A stretch of 64,000 bases of DNA, taken from assembly GCF_038562415.1 (NCBI RefSeq), contig NZ_JBCFBA010000004.1, positions 1 through 64,000 on the forward strand. Reading direction: 5' to 3'. The DNA comes from Solidesulfovibrio sp. (GTDB lineage: Bacteria > Desulfobacterota > Desulfovibrionia > Desulfovibrionales > Desulfovibrionaceae). The notes below the pieces were generated by a model that saw only the letters and a list, made by a program, of their open reading frames with translations, had not been told where the DNA came from and did no database searches. Numbering within the stretch: the stretch's first letter is position 1; the number at the start of each line of letters is the position of its first letter. Of this stretch, positions 57,554-64,000 are shown piece by piece. The position numbers were made by a program, and so were the translations under genes.

Positions 57554-59524
57554 CTACGCCCCCAGCCGCACCTTGCCCGCCCCGCGGCCGCGCCTCAAGT
57601 TGGACTCCAGCACTTCGGCCAGCTGTTCGATGGTGTGGGGCTTGGCCAGGTAGTCGTTCATGCCCAGGCGCAGGAAGCGTTCCCGATCCTTGCCGTTGGC
57701 AAAGGCCGTAAGCGCCACGATGGGGATGGTCTTGCTCAGGCCGGGCACCTCGCCGTTGCGGATGTGCCGGGCGCATTCGATGCCGTCCATGACCGGCATC
57801 TGGATGTCCATGAGGATGAGGTCGGCCGTGTTGCGGGACAGGACCGCCAGGGCTTCCTGGCCGTTGACCGCCTCCAGGCTCTGGTAGCCGAGCTTGGACA
57901 GGGTGCGCACCGTGGTCAGGCGGTTGATGCGCTCGTCCTCCACCAGCAACACCGTGTGCTCGGCCGGGGAGAAGACCGCGTCCTCACTGGCGTAGACCAC
58001 GGCGCGCTCGCGGCATTCGTAGTCCGGCAGGGCGAAGGGAATGGTGAAATAAAAGGTGCTGCCGTGCCCCGGCGCGCTCTTGACCCAGATGGAACCGCCG
58101 AGCATCTCCACCAGGTGCCGGGCGATGGACAGCCCCACCCCGGCGCCGCTGAGGCGCTTGGTCAGGTAGTGCTCGGCCAGCTCGAAATCCTCGAAGATGC
58201 GGCCCTGCAGCTCCTTGGCGATGCCGATGCCGGTGTCGCGGACCATGAACAGCAGCGTGCGGTAATTGGGCGCGAGCTCCATGCGGCTGGTGCGCGCCAG
58301 CTTGACCCGGATCTCGATGCCGCCGCAGCGGGTGCATTTGAGCGCGTTGTCCAGGAGGTTGGACAGAATCTGGCGCAGCCGGAACACGTCGCCCACGAGC
58401 CGCGACGGCAGGCGGGGATCGACGCGCACGGAAAAATCCAGGTTCTTCACCTTGGCCCGCACCGAATAGCCCCGGGCCAGGGATGCCACCAGTTCCCCCA
58501 CGTCGCAGGACGAAAGGACCGGCTCGATGGCCGCCGCGTCGATGTCGGCCAGCTCCAGGATGTTGTTGACGATGGCCAGAAGCCGCTTGCCCGAATCCTC
58601 GACGATTTCCCACAGCTCCCGCTGATCCTCCTGGTCGTCGCCCTGCAGGGCCAGCTGGGTGGCGCCGATGATGCCGTTTAAGGGCGTGCGCAGCTCGTGG
58701 GTGATGTTGCCCAGAAACTGCGACTTGGCCTGGCTGGCCGAAAAGGCCAGCTCCTTTTCCCGGCGCAGCTGGCTTTCCGTCTCCTTAAGCGCCGTGATGT
58801 CCCGGGAATAGCTGGCCATGAGGATCGTGCGGCCCTCGGGGCCGGCGATGGGGCACAGGCTGACCAGGTAGGTCAGTTCGCCGTGGCGTTCCTCGTAGGA
58901 GACGACCTTGCCGGTGGCCGCCGCCCGCTGCAGATGGACGCGCCGCACCTCGGCCACCTCGGGCGGCAGGTAGCGGTAGAGGCTCGAACCGATGAGGGCG
59001 TCCACGGTTTTGCCGCGCCGCTTGGCGGCTTCCTCGTTGAGGATGAGGATATAGGCGTCGAGGTCGGACAGGATGATGGAATCGTGGGGCGCGTCGAGCA
59101 GGGCCTTGAAGATGGCCTGGTTTTCCGTCAGCAGGTGCTGGGCCATGACCAGCCGGGTCACGTCCTCGCGGATGACGATGCCGCCCACGATGCGGCCGCC
59201 TTCCCTGACCGGGATGCCGCGCAGGTTCTGGTAGGCGGATTGGCCGCCGCTGCATTCGTTGGTGTAGTAGGCCTCCAGGTGGATGGTCCGGCCGGCCAGG
59301 ATGGCCCGGATGTCCTCGGCCAGGCCGGCCGAGACGATGCCGGGCAGGTCCTGGAGCTTTTTGCCGATAAAGAAGTCCCTATCGCGCTTGCCCCGGGCGA
59401 AATTGGCCAGGTGCCAGTCGTTGACGAACGTGATGACGCCCTCGGCGTCGATGAGCATGACGGACACCGGGGCGACCTGGAGGATTTGCTCGCAATTGGC
59501 AGTGAGCAGTCCGAAGTCTGGCAT
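57554..59524 (-). CDS. Soluble hybrid histidine kinase with two PAS domains
   Basis: The 656-residue protein has no membrane segment: PAS1 (about 10-125), PAS2 (about 135-250), HisKA with phospho-acceptor His 276 (GNITHELRTPLNG), HATPase with N-box LSNLLDNALKCTR, G1 DTGIGIA and G2 GAGVGLSIARH, and a C-terminal receiver with phospho-acceptor Asp 573 (LILMDIQMPVMDG). A CTRC (Cys 397, 400) in the ATPase and CSG near 91 are unusual. It is an orphan kinase; no response regulator or Hpt gene adjoins. The ATG at 59524 lies 1-2 bases from the predicted transcript start. Confidence 0.92.
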   Translation of the reverse strand: MPDFGLLTANCEQILQVAPVSVMLIDAEGVITFVNDWHLANFARGKRDRDFFIGKKLQDLPGIVSAGLAEDIRAILAGRTIHLEAYYTNECSGGQSAYQNLRGIPVREGGRIVGGIVIREDVTRLVMAQHLLTENQAIFKALLDAPHDSIILSDLDAYILILNEEAAKRRGKTVDALIGSSLYRYLPPEVAEVRRVHLQRAAATGKVVSYEERHGELTYLVSLCPIAGPEGRTILMASYSRDITALKETESQLRREKELAFSASQAKSQFLGNITHELRTPLNGIIGATQLALQGDDQEDQRELWEIVEDSGKRLLAIVNNILELADIDAAAIEPVLSSCDVGELVASLARGYSVRAKVKNLDFSVRVDPRLPSRLVGDVFRLRQILSNLLDNALKCTRCGGIEIRVKLARTSRMELAPNYRTLLFMVRDTGIGIAKELQGRIFEDFELAEHYLTKRLSGAGVGLSIARHLVEMLGGSIWVKSAPGHGSTFYFTIPFALPDYECRERAVVYASEDAVFSPAEHTVLLVEDERINRLTTVRTLSKLGYQSLEAVNGQEALAVLSRNTADLILMDIQMPVMDGIECARHIRNGEVPGLSKTIPIVALTAFANGKDRERFLRLGMNDYLAKPHTIEQLAEVLESNLRRGRGAGKVRLGA

Positions 59525-59531
59525 GGGGACA

Positions 59532-59560
59532 TCTATACTAGCGCCGTGCCCGGCCGGCAA
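59532..59560 (-). promoter_or_regulatory. Promoter of the histidine kinase gene
   Basis: Minus strand TTGCCG (59555-59560), 17 bases, TATAGA (59532-59537). The start would fall at about 59525, one or two bases before the ATG at 59524, so the message may be leaderless. Confidence 0.55.
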
Positions 59561-59654
59561 GAGGATGGACCCGATTGGCGTGAAGATAGCCCGAAAAAAG
59601 GAACAACGGAAGGCAACAGCCACAGTTTTGGGTAAAAAATACTCCAACACCGGG

Positions 59655-60464
59655 TCAGGACCGAACACAAACCGGCTTATCGCCCCCCTGTCCGCCGTTT
59701 CCCCCCTCGATGCCGGCGAAAGCACTGTGATTGTGGATGGATTCGAAACTTTCCACCTCGACCCGGTACCAGGTGACCCGGGGATGGGCCGACAGGGACC
59801 GGGCCGCCCGACGGGCCACGTCCTCGACGAAGGTCGGGTTGGCAAAGGCCTGTTCGGTCACGTGCTTTTCGTCCTCGCGCTTTAAAAGCGCATAGACCGG
59901 CGAGGAGCCGGCCGCCTCGGCGATGTCGACGAGCTCCTCCACCCAGACGAAGCCCGAAAGCCGGCAGGCGATGGTGACCAGCGCCCGCTGGCTGTGGGCG
60001 CCCCGCTCGGAAATGGCCAGGGAACACGGGCACACGGTCATGACCGGCACGGCCACGGTCAGGGTCTGGCGGAATTGTTCACCCGCGAACTCGCCCGAAA
60101 CCTGGCAGGCGTAGTCCATGAGCGCCCGCGCCCCGGAGGCGGGCGAGGCCTTGGCCAGGAAATAGGGGAAACGCAGGGTCATGTGGGCGTTCTCGGCCTC
60201 CAGGCGCTCGCGCACCTCGGCCAGAAGCCCCCGGAAGGACAGCAGGTCCAGCTCGCCGGCAAAGCCCGAGAGCGCCTCCACGAACCGGCTCATGTGCGTG
60301 CCCTTGAACCGGGCCGGCAGATCCACGGACAGCTCCACCTCGGCCACGGTGTGCTGGCGCCCCTTGGCCCGGTCGCGCACGGTAAGCGGCAGCCGGAAAT
60401 TTTTTATGCCCACCCGGTCCACGGCCATGGCCACGTCCGGGGGGCCGCTTTGGATATCGCGCAT
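59655..60464 (-). CDS. folE2: GTP cyclohydrolase, FolE2 (type IB)
   Basis: Converts GTP to dihydroneopterin triphosphate for folate and queuosine. The 269-residue product is FolE2: [15 protein letters not shown] opening, metal Cys 145 in [16 protein letters not shown] with His 157 (matching Cys147 and His159 of the Neisseria enzyme), and [14 protein letters not shown] at the end. FolE2 works with several metals and is often used when zinc is limiting. The ATG at 60464 is the clearest start. It stands alone between a kinase gene and repeats. Confidence 0.93.
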   Translation of the reverse strand: MRDIQSGPPDVAMAVDRVGIKNFRLPLTVRDRAKGRQHTVAEVELSVDLPARFKGTHMSRFVEALSGFAGELDLLSFRGLLAEVRERLEAENAHMTLRFPYFLAKASPASGARALMDYACQVSGEFAGEQFRQTLTVAVPVMTVCPCSLAISERGAHSQRALVTIACRLSGFVWVEELVDIAEAAGSSPVYALLKREDEKHVTEQAFANPTFVEDVARRAARSLSAHPRVTWYRVEVESFESIHNHSAFAGIEGGNGGQGGDKPVCVRS

Positions 60465-60473
60465 ATGGGTTAA

Positions 60474-60657
60474 GATGCCTCCGGCGGCCGGGGGGCATGA
60501 TGCCCCCCGGACCCCCTCGAAGGGAGTGATACAAGGGGAAACGTCCGTCTGTCCCGACGCCCCATGATGCAAACAAGCCCCTCCCCCCATAAAGGGGGTT
60601 CGGGGGGGATTCTCCCCCCCGATGGGGAGGGCTCGGGAGGGGCAACGCCCCTCCCTA
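60474..60657. repeat. GCCTCCGGC-type palindromes between folE2 and nikR
   Basis: One copy (60474-60515) has GATGCCTCCGGCGGCC followed by GGGGGGCAT/ATGCCCCCC. A second palindrome-rich block (60577-60657) contains CCCCATAAAGGGG, GGGGGGATTCTCCCCCC and GGGAGGGGCAACGCCCCTCCC. Relatives lie at 4893, 9675, 9828 and 17134. Confidence 0.8.
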
Positions 60658-60659
60658 TC

Positions 60660-61079
60660 TTAAACGATCTCCTGGCCGGTGGTGGCCAGGGTGAGCTTGC
60701 CGTATTTGACGCCCCGGGTGGAGATGAGCTTTTGCGACAGCTTCTGCACGGCCTCGCCCGGGCCCTTGAGGGCCAGGGCCTCCAGGCAGTTGTGGTGGTC
60801 GATGTGCACGTGCATGGTGCAAAGGATCACCTCGTGGTCCTCGTGCTGGATTTCGATCAGGCGCTGGGCCAGGTCCGAGGTGTGGTGGTCGTAGACCAGC
60901 GTCAGCACGCCGGCCACTTCCTTGTCGGTCTGCTCCCACTCCTTTTGCACCAAAACGCCCCGGATGAGGTCGCGGATGGCCTCGGAACGGGTCTGGTAGC
61001 TTTTTTCGTCGCAAAGGGCGTCGAATTTCTCAAGCAGTTCGGAATTGAGCGATACACCGAAACGGATGGTCTGTCCCAT
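60660..61079 (-). CDS. nikR: Nickel-responsive regulator NikR
   Basis: Represses nickel uptake genes when nickel is bound. The 139-residue protein has the ribbon-helix-helix N-domain ([18 protein letters not shown]) and the ACT-like metal domain with ligands His 79, His 90, His 92 and Cys 98 ([14 protein letters not shown]), each three positions from His76, His87, His89 and Cys95 of E. coli NikR. Nickel matters for NiFe hydrogenase in sulfate reducers. No nik transport genes are adjacent. GGAGG precedes the ATG. Confidence 0.95.
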   Translation of the reverse strand: MGQTIRFGVSLNSELLEKFDALCDEKSYQTRSEAIRDLIRGVLVQKEWEQTDKEVAGVLTLVYDHHTSDLAQRLIEIQHEDHEVILCTMHVHIDHHNCLEALALKGPGEAVQKLSQKLISTRGVKYGKLTLATTGQEIV

Positions 61080-61091
61080 GCGCCCTCCTTG

Positions 61092-61787
61092 TCACAGGCC
61101 GATCTCGTACAGGGTCACCGTCGAGCGGGTGCTGGCGAAAGCGACCGATTCCTCATGCAGTTTGTCCACGCGAAAGCCGTCGGCGGCAAGCGCCCCCCAG
61201 ACCGGTTCCGACACCTGGCGCCACGGCTGGGACAGCCAGATGCGCCCGCCCGGTGCGAGCAGTTGCCGAAAAAACGGCACCAGCGCGTCGTAAAACCGGG
61301 TTTCGTACAAGATGTCGCTGCCCCAGGCCACCTCGAAGCTGGCCGGCGCGAAGGCGGGCCGCCGCCAGTCCATGACGGCCAGGTCCAAGCGCAGGCCGTT
61401 GGCCGCGGCGTTTCGGCCGGCATGGACGATGGCCGCCTCCTCGTGGTCCACGGCCGCCACCCGGGCGCCGCAAGCCGCCCCGGCCAGGGCCGAAAGCCCC
61501 ATGCCGCAGCCGATGTCCAGGCAGCGCCGGCCGGCGATCTCGGCCCGCCGCGCCCCCAGCCAGGCGGCCAGGAGCAGGCTGGCCGGCCAGACCTCGGCCC
61601 AGTACGGCATGCGCTCGTCCTCGCCGAAGCCCTCCCGGCCCAGCGACTCCCACAGCGCCTCCATGTCCTGGTCGCGGCGCAACACGAACTCGCGACCGGC
61701 CAGCGTCAGGCGCAAGGTGTCCCGCTGCCAGGCCGGCGGCGTGGAGGTGGCGGCCAGAAGCGGCTTTTCGACGCATCGATTGGGCAA
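61092..61787 (-). CDS. Class I SAM methyltransferase, METTL-like
   Basis: The 231-residue product has motif [15 protein letters not shown] (about 96-109), the acidic [10 protein letters not shown] and a post-I segment DWRRPAF, and WGSDILYE, the pattern of lysine/peptide methyltransferases of the METTL family (PF10294). The substrate is unknown. The TTG at 61787 is used because AGGAG lies six bases upstream (TTTAGGAGTCCGAC) and no ATG or GTG is near. It is 12 bases upstream of nikR on the same strand, so the two may form an operon. Confidence 0.82.
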   Translation of the reverse strand: MPNRCVEKPLLAATSTPPAWQRDTLRLTLAGREFVLRRDQDMEALWESLGREGFGEDERMPYWAEVWPASLLLAAWLGARRAEIAGRRCLDIGCGMGLSALAGAACGARVAAVDHEEAAIVHAGRNAAANGLRLDLAVMDWRRPAFAPASFEVAWGSDILYETRFYDALVPFFRQLLAPGGRIWLSQPWRQVSEPVWGALAADGFRVDKLHEESVAFASTRSTVTLYEIGL

Positions 61788-62014
61788 GTCGGACTCCTAA
61801 ACGATCCATGAAAAGAGTTGGACAGCGTCAAGCGTGTTACCCCAAAAGGTCCCGGCGAGCAACCCGGGGCACCGCCGACGATTATTCGGTGCGCGAAGCG
61901 ATCGCCAACCCCTCCCGGCTTGCCCCGTGCCCCGCAAAGGGGTATTTGAGGCCAGCCCCCTGCCCGGGCCGCCGGCTGGGCCAAACGCTGCATACCATTC
62001 CCAGGGAGACCGCC

Positions 62015-62389
62015 ATGCATAAGGACCTGCTCTACACCAAAACCCACGAATGGGTACGGGTCGAGGATGAGATAGCCGTGATCGGCATCACCGACTTCGC
62101 CCAGGAACAACTCGGCGACATCACCTATGTGGAACTGCCGTCCGTGGGCGACATGCTCGAAGCCGGCCAGGAGATGGGGTCCGTGGAGTCCGTCAAGGCG
62201 GCCAGCGAGCTCTACTGCCCGGTTTCCGGCGAGGTCATCGAGGTCAACGAGGAGCTGGAATCGACGCCGGAGAAGGTCAACACCGACCCCTTCGGCGAGG
62301 GTTGGATGCTGCGGCTGCGGCTGACGGCCGAGCCCGCCGACCTGCTGTCGCCCGAGGAATACGAGGAAATCGCCAAGTCCGAACACTAG
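62015..62389 (+). CDS. gcvH: Glycine cleavage system H protein
   Basis: Lipoyl carrier that shuttles the methylamine group between P and T proteins. The 124-residue product has the lipoylation site Lys 61 in [11 protein letters not shown], plus [14 protein letters not shown] and [16 protein letters not shown] precedes the ATG at 62015. The long leader (61808-62014) shows no glycine riboswitch core. It is followed after 13 bases by gcvPA. Confidence 0.96.
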   Translation: MHKDLLYTKTHEWVRVEDEIAVIGITDFAQEQLGDITYVELPSVGDMLEAGQEMGSVESVKAASELYCPVSGEVIEVNEELESTPEKVNTDPFGEGWMLRLRLTAEPADLLSPEEYEEIAKSEH

Positions 62390-62402
62390 GCCGGAGCCGC
62401 AC

Positions 62403-63734
62403 ATGCCGTACATTCCGCATACCCCGCAAGAGATCAGGGAGATGCTTGGCGTCATCGGCGCGCGGGACGTGTCCGATCTTTTCGCCGAGATTCCCCAGAC
62501 GCTTCGCCCCAAGACCTTCAATCTGCCGCGCGGGGCCACGGAAATGGCCGTGCGCGCCGCCATGGAAGGGCTCGCGGCCAAGAACCGCACCGACATGACG
62601 AGCTTTCTGGGCGGCGGTTTCTACGACCACTTCGTGCCGGCGGCCTCGGATTACCTGCTGGCGCGCGGGGAATTCGCCACCGCCTACACGCCCTACCAGC
62701 CCGAAGCCTCCCAGGGCACCCTGCAGGCCATCTTCGAGTACCAGACCGCCGTGAGCCGGCTGTTCGGCATGGAATGCGCCAATGCCGGCGTCTACGACGG
62801 CGGCACGGCCCTGTACGAGGCGCTCATGATGGCCGTGCGCCACACCCGGCGCAAAAAGGCCGTGGTCAGCCAGGCGGTCAGCCCCATCTACCGCATCGTG
62901 CTGTCCACCTACACCCGCAACCTCGGCCTGGAACTGGTCACCGTGCCCCACAAGGACGGCTGCGACGACATGGACGCCCTGGCCGGGGCCATCGACGACA
63001 AAACGGCCGCCGTGGTGGTGCAAAACCCCAATTTCCTCGGCGCGGTCCAGGATTTCACCGCCCTGTTCGCCGCCGCCGCCGCCAAGGGCGCCCTGTCCAT
63101 CCTGTCGGGCTACCCGGTGCTCCAGACCGTGCTCAAGACCCCCGGGGCCATGGGCGCGGACATCGCCACGGCCGAGGGCCAGAGCCTGGGGCTGCCCCTG
63201 TCCTTCGGCGGGCCCTACCTCGGCATCATGACCTGCCGCAAGCCCCTGGTGCGCCAGATGCCCGGCCGCATCGCCGGCCGCACCGTGGACGGCGCCGGCC
63301 GCACCGGCTACGTGCTCACCCTGCAGGCCCGCGAACAGCACATCCGCCGCGAGAAGGCCACCTCCAACATCTGCTCCAACCAGGCGCTGTGCGCCCTGCG
63401 CGCGCTTATCAACGTCTGCCTGACCGGCGAGGAAGGCCTGGCCCGCCAGGCGGCCCTGTCCATCGAGAACGCCCACTACGCCGCCATGAAGCTGGCCGCC
63501 GTCCCGGGCGTGCGGCTTTTAAACGACGCCCCCTTCGGCAACGAGTTCGCGGCCGTCTTTCCGGTCAAGGCCAAGCTCGTGGCCAGAAAACTCATGGACG
63601 AGGACATCATTCCGGGCTTTCCGCTCGGCCGCTACTACAAGGGCCTGGAAAACGCCCTGCTCGTCTGCTGCACCGAGAAACACGAACGCGCCGAAATCGA
63701 CCGTCTGGCCAGGCGGCTGGGGAAACTCCTATGA
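62403..63734 (+). CDS. gcvPA: Glycine dehydrogenase (decarboxylating), subunit 1
   Basis: Alpha half of the split P protein that decarboxylates glycine with PLP. The 443-residue product has [17 protein letters not shown] at the start, [36 protein letters not shown] and the [19 protein letters not shown] block, all typical of GcvPA. The stop overlaps gcvPB by four bases (ATGA). Confidence 0.96.
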   Translation: MPYIPHTPQEIREMLGVIGARDVSDLFAEIPQTLRPKTFNLPRGATEMAVRAAMEGLAAKNRTDMTSFLGGGFYDHFVPAASDYLLARGEFATAYTPYQPEASQGTLQAIFEYQTAVSRLFGMECANAGVYDGGTALYEALMMAVRHTRRKKAVVSQAVSPIYRIVLSTYTRNLGLELVTVPHKDGCDDMDALAGAIDDKTAAVVVQNPNFLGAVQDFTALFAAAAAKGALSILSGYPVLQTVLKTPGAMGADIATAEGQSLGLPLSFGGPYLGIMTCRKPLVRQMPGRIAGRTVDGAGRTGYVLTLQAREQHIRREKATSNICSNQALCALRALINVCLTGEEGLARQAALSIENAHYAAMKLAAVPGVRLLNDAPFGNEFAAVFPVKAKLVARKLMDEDIIPGFPLGRYYKGLENALLVCCTEKHERAEIDRLARRLGKLL

Positions 63735-64000
63735 GCACCGTCTTTTCCAAATCCCGCCCCGGCCGCGAAGGCGTATGGCCGGACAAGCCCAAGACCGAAC
63801 CGGTGGACTTCATCCCGGCCGGGCTATTGCGCGACGGCGCCACCGGCCTGCCGTCGCTGTCCGAGCTCGACGTGGTGCGCCACTTCACCGGGCTTTCGCG
63901 CAAGAACTACGGCGTGGACGGCAATTTCTATCCGTTGGGGTCGTGCACCATGAAGTACAACCCCAAGTTCACCGAGGAAGTGGCCGCCCTGCCCGGCTTC
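63731..64000 (+). CDS. gcvPB: Glycine dehydrogenase subunit 2, N-terminal part (cut by window end)
   Basis: Beta half of the split P protein. The first 90 residues are here: a typical [30 protein letters not shown], which in GcvPB leads to the PLP lysine domain. The remainder, including the PLP-binding lysine, lies beyond the window. Confidence 0.96.
   Translation, partial: MSTVFSKSRPGREGVWPDKPKTEPVDFIPAGLLRDGATGLPSLSELDVVRHFTGLSRKNYGVDGNFYPLGSCTMKYNPKFTEEVAALPGF

Noticed and set aside
61834-61840. NikR half-site GTGTTAC
   Set aside because: No matching GTAACAC half-site 13-14 bases away, so no palindromic operator.
61808-62014. Glycine riboswitch before gcvH
   Set aside because: No pair of aptamer cores found by eye; a covariance search was not possible here.

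Overview
The window is about 64 kb of GC-rich bacterial chromosome. Gene content and style fit a sulfate-reducing deltaproteobacterium of the Desulfovibrionaceae, most like the high-GC Solidesulfovibrio group. The clues are an FlgM-associated small protein of the DVU0524 type, a FlgJ fused to an M23 peptidase, a His-type (sulfide-using) Thi4, FolE2, NikR, AmmeMemoRadiSam protein B, split GcvPA/GcvPB and Desulfovibrio-style GCCTCCGGC intergenic repeats. The genus is inference. No gene-free stretch exceeds 300 bases; the longest gaps (573-834, 9648-9898, 61788-62014, 13508-13721, 7336-7548) are covered by promoter or repeat entries, or show nothing recognisable (13508-13721 and 61788-62014).

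Layout. 1-616: minus-strand thrT-tyr-gly-thr-tuf operon with its promoter. 759-3908: ftsH and a TolB-like propeller protein. 3915-7335: minus-strand translation cluster rpmE, DUF1385, prfA, prmC. 7488-9647: thiC-like gene and gpmA. 9675-11550: repeats, then a DUF2092 lipid-carrier-like protein with a Pro/Gly-repeat partner. 11618-13507: orphan genes and a broken arylsulfotransferase. 13722-19362: gatB, mtnA, thi4, a Vat-like acetyltransferase, der. 19506-21455: an AT-richer ATPase plus TOPRIM cassette, the best candidate for a transferred defence system. 21556-24179: nadK followed by an ARMT1/DUF89 protein.

24317-35928 is a flagellar block: a sigma-28 promoter drives a DVU0524-like gene and flgM on the plus strand, facing a minus-strand operon flgF-flgG-flgA-flgH-flgI-flgJ-flgN-flgK-flgL-csrA-fliW that seems to start at a sigma-54 type promoter. 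35975-46616 is the classical tRNA-rimP-nusA-ylxR-infB-ylxP-rbfA-nrnA-truB-rpsO-pnp operon of transcription and translation factors.

46703-64000 is a mixed region: a large membrane protein, a leaderless marR with a palindromic operator in front of a QueG-like iron-sulfur protein that lacks the QueG catalytic Asp, a lipoprotein, Memo, a TPR protein, a sigma-54 activator, a FlgC-like protein, a soluble hybrid histidine kinase, folE2, nikR, a methyltransferase, and gcvH-gcvPA-gcvPB (last one cut by the window end).
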